Source: Longimicrobiaceae bacterium
GTDB taxonomy: Bacteria > Gemmatimonadota > Gemmatimonadetes > Longimicrobiales > Longimicrobiaceae
Length of the DNA stretch: 48,417 nucleotides
Reading direction: 5' to 3'
NCBI GenBank assembly: GCA_030447645.1
Contig: JAUJOM010000012.1
Span: forward strand, 50,464 to 98,880
The stretch's first letter is position 1; each line of letters opens with the position of its first letter. The position numbers and the translations under genes were made by a program. The notes under the pieces are model-generated. The model saw nothing but the letters and a program-made list of their open reading frames with translations. It searched no databases and was not told where the DNA came from. Below are positions 9,467 through 18,535 of this stretch, piece after piece.

Positions 9467-10462
9467 GTAGGTTCTGGCACGCTCTGGGCCTGCCGCAGTG
9501 CGAGCCGGCCCCGTGGTGCCGCCAGGTACGCGGCACCGATCAGTGTGACGGGCAGCCAGAGGATGAGGTGTACAAAAAGAGCAAACGCGGCCGCGGCCGT
9601 CGGCTCGCGCCGTAGGCCACCAGGCCCAGCATGGCAAAGTAATCGAATGTCCCGACGTAGCCGGGTGAACTCGGCAGCAGCGTGGCGAGCGTGCCCGTGG
9701 ACAGGGCGAACCACGGCCCGAGCGGCGATGCATCCGTCCGCAGCGACCAGGCGACCGTGGCGAACATGGTCCCCTCGAGCGTCCACGCGACCAGCGACGA
9801 GCAGCTCCCAGCGCACGCGTAGGCGACCGGAGAAGCGAAAGTCCTGGCAAAGAACTGCTCGATCAGGGTGCCTGCCTTATGTGTCCAGCCCCGGTTTGCC
9901 AGTGGACGGCTCTGCAGCAATCTCAGAAAAGCCGCTCGAGTTGATTCGGGACGAGAATAGGATCAGGATTCCCGTGAGGCACAGCGTGCCGAGGACCACG
10001 CCGGTGGTCACGAAGGCCGGGGAAATGCTCCAGTGGCGACCCGTGCAACCCGACAAAGAAGAAGGCGAGGAGAACGAACATATCGAGCACACGCTCGATC
10101 ACCAGCGTGCCGATCACCCGCATCGGCGGCGAGCGGAGCGTATCCGCGAAGCCGAACGCACGGACCAGGTCCCCAGCCCGAAGCGGGACCGTGTTGTTGA
10201 CCGCGATACTGACCAGGAAGGGCCGAACGCAGCGGTGCAGACGGAGCTCCGGCTCCAGAGCTCGAAGCATCCACCACCAACGTAGGATGCGGACGAAGAA
10301 GCCCGCGCCCAGCGCGACCAGCGCGAGCACCAGCGAGGTGTGGACGCCGATCGGAGCACCGTCTCGATCTCGCTCCACTGCAGTCGCCCGAAGGCGAGAT
10401 ATACGAACGCGGCCGCAACCAACACGCCCCCGATGGGGGCGCAACCAGCGCTTTCCCGGCAT
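9463..10462 (-). pseudogene. LPG-synthase-TM/UPF0104 flippase-like membrane protein, frameshifted
   Basis: ATG 10462 overlaps the TGA of the upstream GT2 by one base (TGATG). Pieces in successive frames give LVAAAFVYLAFGRL, then VRILRWWWMLRAL, SIAVNNTVPLRAGDLVRAF and LVIERVLDMFVLLAFF, then LSTGTLATLLPSSPGYVGTFD and a final hydrophobic segment before the stop at 9463. N-N-x-x-P-x-R-A-G-D and P-x-S-P-G-x-x-G are the two hallmark motifs of the lysylphosphatidylglycerol synthase TM family. No synthase domain follows, so it is the stand-alone type proposed to move lipids or lipid-linked sugars. At least five frame changes. The same family occurs fused to a kinase at 1027-2940. Confidence 0.75.
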
Positions 10463-11448
10463 CAGCCGCGATGGACCGAAAACAGTTTCTCGGACTGGCG
10501 GCGTTCCGGCTTGAAGCCCAGGCGCTCCTGCACCAGATACAAGGGGCGGCGCTTGGTTTCGCCATAAATGCGGCCAACGTATTCGCCAATAATCCCCAAC
10601 GAAAGTAGCTGCACACCACCCATGAAGAGCACCACAATGAAGAGCGCGGTCCAGCCGGTCACCCACATGTTCGTAAAGAGCCGCAGAACGAGGGCGTAGA
10701 TAATTCCGACCAGCGCCAGGCCGGAGGTCGCAAAGCCCATCCAGGTGGCGAGCTTCAGGGGGCCACCGAAAACGAAGCGATTCCATCAAGCGCAAAGCGG
10801 AGCATTTGAAGAGCGGGTACTTGCTTTGTCCGGCCAGGCGTGGCGCACGACGATAAGGACTGCGATTTTGCCGAAACCCAACCAGCTAACCATCCCGCGC
10901 ACGAAGCGGTCGCGCTCAGGCATTGCCTGAGCGCCTGCACCACTTTGCGATCCATCAAGCGGAAGTCGCCGGTATCCAGCGGGATGGGGAGTTTCGCTCA
11001 GGCGATTCATCACCCGGTAAAACCCCTTTGCCGTGGCGAGCTTGAACGCTGTTTCGCCGTCCCGGTCGGTGCGTATGCCATACGCCACGTGGTACCCTTC
11101 GCGCCAATGCTCCACCATGCGCAGGATGACCTCGGGCGGATCTTGCAGGTCGGCATCGATCAGAACGACGGCATCGCCATGGCGTGCTCGACGCCCGCGG
11201 TAACCGCCATCTGGTGACCAAAGTTGCGGGAAAAGCGTAGGACTCGAACGGACTCATCGGATGTGTGCAGCTGCTGGAGGATGAGGCCGTTCGGTCACGA
11301 CTGCCGTCGTCGACGTAGATCAACTCGTACTCTCCAGATCATCCAGCGGCGACAATGCACCTCAGTGAGCCGCTGGTGCGTTCCTTCGATGACCGCCTCT
11401 TCGTTGTACACACGGAACGATTACAGAAAGCAGTTTCTTGCCACGCAT
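10462..11448 (-). pseudogene. Polyprenyl-phosphate sugar synthase-like GT2 (GtrB/DPM-type), about ten frameshifts
   Basis: Reassembled from ATG 11448: LLSVIVP-VYNEEAV, LIYVDDGSRDRT, VLRFSRNFGHQMAV, the metal motif DADLQDPPEV, TGDFRLMDRKVV, MPERDRFVRGMVSW, then two C-terminal membrane segments and the closing IIGEYVGRIYGETKRRP. Every signature of a GtrB/ArnC-like enzyme (cytoplasmic GT2 with two membrane helices, about 330 residues) is present in the right order. It would move a sugar from a nucleotide donor to polyprenyl phosphate. About ten single-base frame changes occur in under 1 kb, yet no conserved residue is lost and no in-frame nonsense codon is needed, which suggests sequence errors. 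Followed directly by the flippase-like gene. Confidence 0.78.
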
Positions 11449-11615
11449 TGCCAGCACCAGGTTTCGTTTTGGGGAGTGCGAATCGCTAGCTCTCGCTGAT
11501 CAGCCCGCCATATCAAGTCCACAAACTTGTGTGAATTCCAGCAACTCGTCAACAGTTCCTTCCTGATCCATATAGGGGGCTCGGCGTCAATCTCCACCAG
11601 TGTGTTTAGTGGCAC

Positions 11616-13264
11616 TCAGCGAGAGATCGGTAGACCGCCGGTGCTGCGCGCAAAAATCGTCGCTCCTGTACCATCGTACACCAAGGCGTAATCCGGGGAG
11701 GAACGCAAGGACTGCTCGAGGGGCTTGCAGCATCCCGGCGCCGAGATAGACGTGTGACGCTGTGATTCCCGTCTGCGCCATCCACCGCGTAAGGCAGGAC
11801 GCATCGCTGCTGGCACATGCCTGAAGCGCGTTGAACGGCTTTTGGCGTCCCGTGGGTGATTGGAGGTTGGGAAGCCATTCGTATCCCTGTACGGTTGCCA
11901 GACTCACACGCTGCGCGAGCGCCGGAAACCACTCCGATGTTGATCTCCCCCGAACCAGTTTGACGAACGGAGTACCAGGAAGGTGCTCGTCTCCGGCGTA
12001 TTCCCGAGACCCCCGCATCGCGTCGCGCTCCTCTCGCGGGAGAACCTTGAGCGCGGATGAGGCGGAGGCGACGGTCCAGGCCGATTTGAAGGCGTAGCCA
12101 AGGAGATAGCCGAGCATCACGACGGGCACGATGAGGAAGCATCCGGCTCACACGATGCACATCTTTCCGACTTGTTCCCGATCCGCCGCCGGCTCCTCTT
12201 CACCAACCTGGAGGTGATTGGCTGCGCCCACTCGGAGTATTCCCGGCAGGATGAGGCGGTCCATGGCGACCCCGACCAGCATAGCGAGTGGCAGCATCGC
12301 CGGCGTGCCGGGATTGCGAGGATTGATGTGAAAAATATCACCAACAACCACGGGGAGAAAAATCCCTCTCAGCCAGGCGAACGAAGATCCCGAGCAAACC
12401 GAACACCGCGAAGAGAGGCAAATATGGCTCGTCGGTGAAGCTGAACGTCTTCAGCAAAGGCAAGGCGTACCGATCCTGCGTTCCGGACCCGCAGCCGAGA
12501 GGGAAAGGGAGAGCCCATGACGGCTTATCACCGTGGCCCACCACGGCGCCGTGAGTGCCAACACGCCTACCACAACCAGGAGTGAATTGACCACTCCTTA
12601 TGCGATCCTGTCCATAGAAGAGGAACAGCAACACCGCGCTGTATACCGCGAACCAAGTTGTCTCCGCATGGGTAGTACCGTCGCGACGGCGAACAGAATG
12701 GTCGAGAGGACAAAGCGTGTCTCGCGGTGGGTGTAAAGCAGGTGCGCCTGGTGCAACATCAAAATTGCGAAGAGTAATCCCGGTGCGCGCGTGAGCCCCT
12801 CCCCATGATGAACCACGAAGGTTCGTGGGAGCATCGCAAAGGCAAAGACAGCAAAGATCGACTGTGTCCACGATCGAAGGATTGTCTACTGAACAGGAAA
12901 AAAGCTGGAATGGTCAGCACGCTGGCGATCGCCGGAAGCAGCCGGATGACGTCGAGTAGCGGCCACCTCGTAATGTCTGAAATGAAGCCCGCGAGGTAAA
13001 ATGCCAGCGGCGGGTAGGCAACGGGATCTGTGCCAGATTGTACGACGTGTAAACGGGGAGAGCGTAATGCGCACGCTGGATTTCCGCGTCATGAGGTGAA
13101 GAACCCCCCGTCGTTGAGAGGGGAAATCTGCAAGATAACGCCGGGAAGAGGCGCGGAACCAGTCCGAGTGCCACGACGCGCAATGAGAGCACCGATGGAC
13201 GCCTGCATCCGGTGCAGTTGATCCAATGCCGGATCGAGTTCTCGGACAAAGTGTGACTACTCAT
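11616..13264 (-). pseudogene. GT-C/ArnT-like membrane glycosyltransferase B, broken by several frameshifts
   Basis: First gene of the minus-strand operon. From ATG 13264 the pieces read LRVVALGLVPRLF, FPLNDGGFF, QRAHYALPVYTSYNLAQIP, AYPPLAFYLAGF, RLLPAIASVLTIPAFFLF, GLLFAILMLHQAHLL, TAPWWATV, PLFAVFGLLGIFVRLAERD, MLGYLLGYAFKSAW, SEWFPALAQR, ATVQGYEWLPN and finally YALVYDGTGATIFAR before the stop at 11616. The order and spacing match gene A (6334-8045), so the two are paralogues of about 550-570 residues. Frames change at least eight times. Probable role is periplasmic transfer of a sugar from a polyprenyl-phosphate donor. No gene lies in the 167 bp between this stop and the GT2 start at 11448. 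Confidence 0.7.
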
Positions 13265-13810
13265 TGTATACGTTATTGTCCCTAGAGGTACCACGTTGCT
13301 TCCGATACGGCGTGAATGCCACACCCGAAAGGTCGGGTTGCTGATTGACCCTACATCCGCCGTCCGAAATTCTTCTGTGGGCCGGGAGTCAGGTAAGCCG
13401 CCATAACCCAAGGTGCGCAGACTTCAAGCTCGGATCACACCACACATGATGAACCGTACCCTGCAGCTCCATCACGCCGAAATTAAAAACCACACAACTT
13501 GCCTTGGCCGGCACCATTCGTCAACGTCACGCCAGACCGACGAAGCGACCGGACGATCTGAGGAAACACCACGTTGTGACATTCGATCAATCCTCGCACG
13601 TCTCTGGCCGTGGCGCTGAATTGATGATCTGCGGATCAGACCGCCAGGCAGACTTCCTGCCACGAGTTGCTGCGGCTGGCGGGTCGGTGCCGGCGTGGTG
13701 CTGCGGCTGGCGGGTCGTTCGCATGTTCGACCGGCCGTGAGTTCATAGACACAACGATAAGTTCTCCATGGCGAGCATGCCTTTGCCGGCAGCCCAAAAG
13801 CGATCGAGAG
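13265..13810. promoter_or_regulatory. Divergent intergenic region between the minus- and plus-strand operons
   Basis: About 545 bp separate the first gene of the minus-strand operon (start 13264) from lhgO (start about 13811). No reading frame here looks like a protein family. It should hold the promoters for both directions, but I could not pick convincing -35/-10 pairs. It contains the direct repeat listed separately and an ATG at 13768 that opens a 14-codon frame running into lhgO in another frame. Confidence 0.35.
13668..13717. repeat. 19-bp direct repeat, two copies with a 31-bp period
   Basis: The 19 bases beginning TGCTGCGGCTGG occur at 13668-13686 and again, perfectly, at 13699-13717, separated by 12 bases. 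It sits just upstream of lhgO in the divergent control region. It could be a pair of regulator sites or a small duplication. Confidence 0.6.
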
Positions 13811-14998
13811 GTGATTGTAGTCGGTGCCGGTATTATCGGCCTGGCGACGGCGTACAAACTTCTGCTGCGAGATCCGCGAGCCGGAGTGACCGTGCTTGAA
13901 AAGGAAGCGTCGGTGGGGAGCCACCAGAGCGGAAACAACAGCGGTGTGCTGCATGCCGGTCTGTACTACAAGCCCGGGTCGCTCAAGGCTCGCCTCGCGG
14001 TGGACGGCATTCGGCAGATGACCGCCTTCTGCGTTGAGAATGAGGTAGCCCACGAGGTGTGTGGGAAGCTGGTTGTCGCCACGAACGAGGCGGAACTCCC
14101 ACGCCTCCGGGAGTTGATGCGACGTGGGGCAGAGAACGGCCTTGCGGGGCTCGCCTGGTTGGAGCCCGCGCAGATGCGGGAGATCGAGCCGCACGTCGGT
14201 GGGGTGGCCGCGGTTCGGGTCCCCGAGGAAGGGATCGTGGACTACCCCGGCGTTTGCCGCGCACTCGCGGCACAGATCGAGCAGCGTGGTGGCCGTATTG
14301 CGCTTCGAGCACGGCTGCGGGGAATCAAGCGGCGACCATCCGACTGGATAGCGGAGACACATGCCGGGGAGTTTGCCGGCGATCTGCTTGTCAATTGTGC
14401 GGGGCTCCACTCCGACCGGGTCGCTCGCATGGCGGGAGAGAGGCCGGCGCTCCGGATTGTCCCCTTCCGGGGGGAGTACTATACGCTTCGACCTGACCGC
14501 CAGTATCTGGTGCGGAACCTCATCTATCCCGTGCCCAACCCCGAGTTTCCATTCCTGGGCGTGCACTTCACGCGGATGATCCACGGAGGTATCGAAGCGG
14601 GGCCAAATGCGGTGCTGGCGTTTGCGCGCGAAGGGTACCGCAAGTCGACCATCGACTTGCGCGATCTGGCGGATGCCTTATCGTTCCCCGGCTTGTGGCG
14701 CTTTGTGGCCCGCCACCCGGCGATGTCGTGGAGTGAGTTGAAGCAGTCCGTTAGCCGGGATCTGTTTGCGACCGCACTCCGGCGACTGGTACCCGAGGTT
14801 CGTGCTGAAGATCTGGTTCCGGCCGGCTCCGGTGTGCGGGCGCAGGCAATGCTGCCCAATGGCACCCTGGTCCAGGACTTTCACCTGGTTGCCCGTCCCG
14901 GAGCTTTGCACGTGCTGAACGCGCCGAGTCCCGGGGCCACAGCGTCGCTCGCGATTGCGGATGAAATCGTCCGTGTGCTTGACACGGCTTGTGGCTGA
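13811..14998 (+). CDS. lhgO: FAD-dependent L-2-hydroxyglutarate oxidase-like protein
   Basis: A 395-residue FAD protein of the DAO/LhgO family. It opens with the dinucleotide loop VVGAGIIGLATAY and the beta-2 end VLEKE, followed by the family segment HQSGNNSGVLHAGLYY that covers the flavin; the C-terminal FAD contact is APSPGATASLAIA. LhgO oxidises L-2-hydroxyglutarate to 2-oxoglutarate and passes electrons to the membrane quinone pool. GTG 13811 is chosen because it begins exactly at the first beta strand. ATG 13768 lies in another frame and would give a plausible leader (MASMPLPAAQKRS) if one base were corrected near 13805, so the true start may be there. First gene of a tight operon running to 20928. 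LhgO homologues do occur in polysaccharide loci, where their substrate is unclear. Confidence 0.82.
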   Translation: MIVVGAGIIGLATAYKLLLRDPRAGVTVLEKEASVGSHQSGNNSGVLHAGLYYKPGSLKARLAVDGIRQMTAFCVENEVAHEVCGKLVVATNEAELPRLRELMRRGAENGLAGLAWLEPAQMREIEPHVGGVAAVRVPEEGIVDYPGVCRALAAQIEQRGGRIALRARLRGIKRRPSDWIAETHAGEFAGDLLVNCAGLHSDRVARMAGERPALRIVPFRGEYYTLRPDRQYLVRNLIYPVPNPEFPFLGVHFTRMIHGGIEAGPNAVLAFAREGYRKSTIDLRDLADALSFPGLWRFVARHPAMSWSELKQSVSRDLFATALRRLVPEVRAEDLVPAGSGVRAQAMLPNGTLVQDFHLVARPGALHVLNAPSPGATASLAIADEIVRVLDTACG

Positions 14999-15031
14999 TT
15001 TTGCTGGATTCACCCTTCAAGAGGAAGCGAC

Positions 15032-15607
15032 ATGCGGGTCCATGTAGAAACCACTCCCATCGAGGATTTGCTGGTCATCGTGCCCGAGGTGTTTGAGGAT
15101 GAGCGTGGATTTTTCATGGAGGTGTACCACCAGGAGGAGTTTCGGAAGGCGGGCCTTCCTGACACGTTCGTGCAGCTCAACCATTCGCGGTCGGCACGAA
15201 ACGTGGTCCGCGGACTCCACTTTCAGTGGGAGCCCCCTATGGGAAAGCTGATGCGCGTCACGCTCGGTACCGCGTATCTGGTCGCTGTCGACATTCGCAA
15301 GGGCTCGCCGACGCTGGGCAGGTGGTTTGGTGCCGAAGTTTCCGCTGCGTCCAAGCGCCAGATCTGGGCGCCGGCAGGCTTCGCTCGCGGCTTCTGCGTC
15401 CTGTCGGAGTACGCGGAGATCCAGTACCTGTGTACCGGAACGTACAACAAGGAGGGGGAATCCGGCGTGCTGTGGAGCGACCCCGCGATTGGAATCGATT
15501 GGCCCGTGTCAGACCCCATCCTGTCGGAAAAAGACACCAGCGCACAAACGCTCGCCCAGTGGCTTGGCCGGCCCGAGTCCGATAACTTCAGGTACGTTGC
15601 AGGCTGA
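15032..15607 (+). CDS. rfbC: dTDP-4-dehydrorhamnose 3,5-epimerase
   Basis: A 191-residue cupin-fold epimerase, normal length for RmlC. Motifs: DERGFF near residue 23, QLNHS (48-52), VVRGLHFQ (58-65) with catalytic His63 and substrate-contacting Arg60, the APAGFARGFCVLS segment, and NKEGESGVLWSDPAIGIDWP near the end. It epimerises C3 and C5 of dTDP-4-keto-6-deoxyglucose. A clean ribosome site (GAGGAAG) lies 5 bases before ATG 15032. It lies 33 bp after lhgO and 30 bp before an SDR gene. rfbD follows one gene later, but rfbB is 17 kb away and rfbA is not in the window. Another 3,5- or 3-epimerase of the same family is possible. Confidence 0.9.
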   Translation: MRVHVETTPIEDLLVIVPEVFEDERGFFMEVYHQEEFRKAGLPDTFVQLNHSRSARNVVRGLHFQWEPPMGKLMRVTLGTAYLVAVDIRKGSPTLGRWFGAEVSAASKRQIWAPAGFARGFCVLSEYAEIQYLCTGTYNKEGESGVLWSDPAIGIDWPVSDPILSEKDTSAQTLAQWLGRPESDNFRYVAG

Positions 15608-15637
15608 GGCGGCTGGCATCACCACCTGAGTGCATCC

Positions 15638-16609
15638 ATGAACATTCTTGTTGCAGGGGGCGCGGGTTACATCGGCTCCGTCCTGGTACCGAAGCTGGTG
15701 GAGCGTGGCTACGGCGTGACCGTCGTGGACCAGTGCTGGTTCGGCAACCACCTACCCGCCGACGTCCCTGTCATCGACAAGGACATCCTTGAACTGGAAC
15801 TCGCCGACCTTGAGGGTTACGACCAGGTGGTATTTCTCGCCGGGTTGTCCAATGATCCCATGGCTGATTACTCGCCGAGCAAGAACTTCGTGGCGAACGC
15901 CGCCTGCCCGGCGTACCTGGCTTACATCGCGAAGCGGGCGGGAGTGAGCCGATACATCTACGCCAGCTCCTGCTCGATCTACGGGTACACGGTCAACGAG
16001 CTGTACGACGAGTCCGCGCCGACTATATCCAACTACCCGTACGGGATCTCCAAGCTGCAGGGCGAGACCGCCGCGATGCAGCTCTGCGATGACAGCTTTT
16101 CCGTGATCGCTCTGCGCAAGGGAACCGTGTGCGGGTACAGCCCTCGGATGCGGTTGGACCTGGTAGTGAACTCCATGTTCAAGACCGCGGTCACGGAAAG
16201 GGTCATTCGTGTGAACAACCCGGCGATATGGCGGCCAATCCTCGCCATGCACGATGCCGTGTCCGCGTACGTACGTGCCATCGAATGCAGTTCAACCATC
16301 TCAGGCGTATTCAATGTTGCGTCCGGGAACTTCACGCTCGGGGAGCTGGCTGATCAGGTGCATGATGGGGTAAAAGAGTTGGTTGGTATCGATGCCAAGC
16401 TGGATATCCGGCATGTACACGATCTCCGCAACTATAAAGTAAGCTTCGAAAAAGCCGGGAACATCCTCAGCTACAAACCCCGGTCCGGCGTTGTGGACAT
16501 TATACGCGACCTGGTTGAGCACCGGGAGGAGTTCGAGAACTTTGACGATCCTCGCTACTACAACATCTCCACGTTCAAGAATCTTGAGCTGGCGACCTCC
16601 CCGGTCTAG
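15638..16609 (+). CDS. NAD-dependent epimerase/dehydratase (extended SDR)
   Basis: A 323-residue extended short-chain dehydrogenase acting on a nucleotide sugar. The NAD loop GGAGYIG lies at residues 7-13, the beta-4 region gives VVFLAGLSND, the Ser motif ASSCSIYG precedes the catalytic Tyr135 and Lys139 (YGISK), and a late RNYKVSFEKAG segment resembles the substrate-binding tail. It lies between rfbC and rfbD with gaps of 30 and 9 bp, so it is certainly co-transcribed and probably acts in the same sugar pathway. The usual rhamnose pathway needs no extra SDR here, which hints that the product of this operon differs from plain dTDP-L-rhamnose. The precise reaction cannot be read. Confidence 0.85.
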   Translation: MNILVAGGAGYIGSVLVPKLVERGYGVTVVDQCWFGNHLPADVPVIDKDILELELADLEGYDQVVFLAGLSNDPMADYSPSKNFVANAACPAYLAYIAKRAGVSRYIYASSCSIYGYTVNELYDESAPTISNYPYGISKLQGETAAMQLCDDSFSVIALRKGTVCGYSPRMRLDLVVNSMFKTAVTERVIRVNNPAIWRPILAMHDAVSAYVRAIECSSTISGVFNVASGNFTLGELADQVHDGVKELVGIDAKLDIRHVHDLRNYKVSFEKAGNILSYKPRSGVVDIIRDLVEHREEFENFDDPRYYNISTFKNLELATSPV

Positions 16610-16618
16610 AATGCAGCC

Positions 16619-17503
16619 ATGAAAATCGTGATCATCGGAGCCAATGGTCAGCTTGGTAGTGACTGCTGTGAAGCGTTCCATGAAGCCGGACATGAAGTGC
16701 GCCCTCTGACTCACGATGAGATCGACATTGCGGATGCAGACTCGGTCTCGTCCACGTGCAGAGGGCTGCAGCCCGATGTGCTTGTCAACACCGCTGCGAT
16801 GCACAACGTCGATGCCTGTGAAACATCGCCTGCGCGTGCGTTTGCGGTGAATGGGATCGGCGCCCGGAATCTCGCCGAGGCGGCACGCGACCTGGACTGC
16901 CTGCTCGTTCACGTCAGCACGGACTATGTATTCGACGGCAGCAAGGGCCAGCCGTACACGGAGCGGGACTGCCCTCGTCCGCTGAACGTGTACGGCAACA
17001 CCAAGGTGAGCGGCGAGCACTTTGTTCAGGCGATCGCAGCACGGCACTACGTCGTCCGCTCGTCGGGGCTTTATGGCAAAGCGCCATGTCGAGCCAAGGG
17101 TGGGCTGAACTTTGTACGCCTGATGCTGAAGCTCGCCCGTGAGCGTGGCGAGGTGAAGGTTGTCACCGATGAGACTGTAACACCCACCTACACCCGTGAT
17201 CTGGCCCGGCAGATCGTAGCGCTTGCAGGTAGTGATCGCTACGGGATCGTTCATGCCACCAGCCAGGGTGAGTGCTCATGGCACGAATTCGCACAGGCCA
17301 TTTTCGAGCTGGCGGACGTACCGGTGCGTGTTCACCCGGCGCTTTCTTCCGAGTTTCCAGCCAAGGTGCCCCGCCCGGCCTACTCGGTACTCGCTAACCA
17401 GCACTTGCAGTCGCACAAGTTGGACATCATGCCCCACTGGAAGGAGTCCCTGCGAAGCTATCTCAAAGAGATCGGGGAGCTGAGCGCGCCCGCGCCGGTG
17501 TAG
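16619..17503 (+). CDS. rfbD: dTDP-4-dehydrorhamnose reductase (RmlD family)
   Basis: A 294-residue RmlD-type SDR. It has the NAD(P) loop IGANGQLG (6-13), VNTAAMHNVDACE in place of the usual NAAAYTxVDxAE, STDYVFDG, and catalytic Tyr125/Lys129 in YGNTK. The family reduces the 4-keto group of dTDP-4-keto-L-rhamnose with NAD(P)H. It starts 9 bp after the SDR gene and ends 15 bp before the GT2. The change of the conserved AYT to AMH at about residues 60-62 is a small departure from the family consensus. A second, shorter RmlD-like gene is at 32449. Confidence 0.85.
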   Translation: MKIVIIGANGQLGSDCCEAFHEAGHEVRPLTHDEIDIADADSVSSTCRGLQPDVLVNTAAMHNVDACETSPARAFAVNGIGARNLAEAARDLDCLLVHVSTDYVFDGSKGQPYTERDCPRPLNVYGNTKVSGEHFVQAIAARHYVVRSSGLYGKAPCRAKGGLNFVRLMLKLARERGEVKVVTDETVTPTYTRDLARQIVALAGSDRYGIVHATSQGECSWHEFAQAIFELADVPVRVHPALSSEFPAKVPRPAYSVLANQHLQSHKLDIMPHWKESLRSYLKEIGELSAPAPV

Positions 17504-17518
17504 AGCACGCCCGCGTTG

Positions 17519-18535
17519 ATGAGCGCCTGGATCGTCATCCTCAACTGGAACGGGTGGGCAGACACGATCGAGTGCCTGGAGACCGTCGTTCGTAGCGACT
17601 ATCCCGACTGTCGGGTGGTCGTGTGTGACAACGATTCGCGCGACGGATCGCTGGAGCACATCAAAGCCTGGGCGGAGGGGCGGCTGGAAGCGCGAGTTTC
17701 AGGCGACAACCCGCTCCGCGCACTCTCCTTTCCCCCAATCCGGAAGCCGGTCCCGTACGTCGAGTACGAGCGTGCAGTGGCGGAGCGGGGGGGCGACTCT
17801 GCGGCACCGGACGTTCCGCTCGTGCTGATCCAGACGGGTGGGAATCTGGGTTTCGCCGGCGGAAACAACGTGGGGCTACGCTACGTGGTCGGCCGAGGCG
17901 ACGGTGATTACGTCTGGCTTCTCAACAATGACACCGTTGTACGGCCGGACTCCCTCGGCTGCCTGATTCGCGAGACACAGCAGAATCCGCACGTCGGAAT
18001 TGTCGGATCGACACTGCTGTACTACCACGCACCGGATACCGTTCAAACTCTAGGCGGCGCGAGCTACAACCGCTGGCTGGCGTTGCCTCGACACATTGGC
18101 GCGCTGCAATCCGCTAGCTTCCCCGTGTCTGCGTCCGAGGTGACTGCACGGATGGCATACGTATCGGGAGCATCCATGCTGGTGTCGCGTGATTTCTTGC
18201 GGGAAGTCGGCTTTCTGAGCGAGGACTACTTTCTATACTTTGAGGAATTGGACTGGACGGCGCGGGCAAAGGGTAAATTCGAGCTGGCTTATGCTCCGGA
18301 AAGCGTCGTTTACCACAAGGAAGGTGGAACCGCCGGTGCACGGAGCACGGAGGTCGAGAAGAGCTGGGTTGCCGACTACCACTTCATCCGGAACCGAATC
18401 GTGTTCACCCGTAAATTCCTCCCGGCGATGTTACCGACGGTGTACTTCGCCCTCTTTGTCGCCCTGCTTCGGCGGGCCCGTCGGGGCCGGTGGGATCGCG
18501 TCCGGATGATCGCGAAGCTCTGCTGGTCACCATGA
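17519..18535 (+). CDS. Family 2 glycosyltransferase (rhamnosyltransferase-like)
   Basis: A 338-residue GT-A enzyme. The N-terminus IVILNWNGW and CDNDSRDGS form the nucleotide-binding part, GGNLGFAGGNN leads to the metal motif in WLLNNDTVV, and a later FLYFEELDWTAR holds the ED motif typical of WbbL-type rhamnosyltransferases. The C-terminus has one hydrophobic segment (LPTVYFALFVALL) that may anchor it to the membrane. About 50 residues (roughly 55-105) form an insert rich in Pro and charged residues. ATG 17519 follows an in-frame TTG. The stop overlaps the next start as ATGA. It probably adds a sugar to the lipid-linked repeat unit, perhaps the deoxy sugar made by the preceding genes. Confidence 0.85.
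   Translation: MSAWIVILNWNGWADTIECLETVVRSDYPDCRVVVCDNDSRDGSLEHIKAWAEGRLEARVSGDNPLRALSFPPIRKPVPYVEYERAVAERGGDSAAPDVPLVLIQTGGNLGFAGGNNVGLRYVVGRGDGDYVWLLNNDTVVRPDSLGCLIRETQQNPHVGIVGSTLLYYHAPDTVQTLGGASYNRWLALPRHIGALQSASFPVSASEVTARMAYVSGASMLVSRDFLREVGFLSEDYFLYFEELDWTARAKGKFELAYAPESVVYHKEGGTAGARSTEVEKSWVADYHFIRNRIVFTRKFLPAMLPTVYFALFVALLRRARRGRWDRVRMIAKLCWSP

Noticed and set aside
8771..10285. Long plus-strand open frame (about 500 codons) across the broken operon
   Set aside because: It is antisense to the flavoprotein and flippase-like pieces, has an Arg/Ser/Pro-rich composition with no domain, and arises from the GC-rich codon pattern of the other strand.
5560..13264. Programmed ribosomal frameshifting as an explanation for the broken genes
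   Set aside because: There are dozens of breaks at unrelated sequences and no repeated slippery site with a downstream structure.
13472..14584. 370-codon minus-strand frame
   Set aside because: Antisense to lhgO; no domain and no ribosome site.
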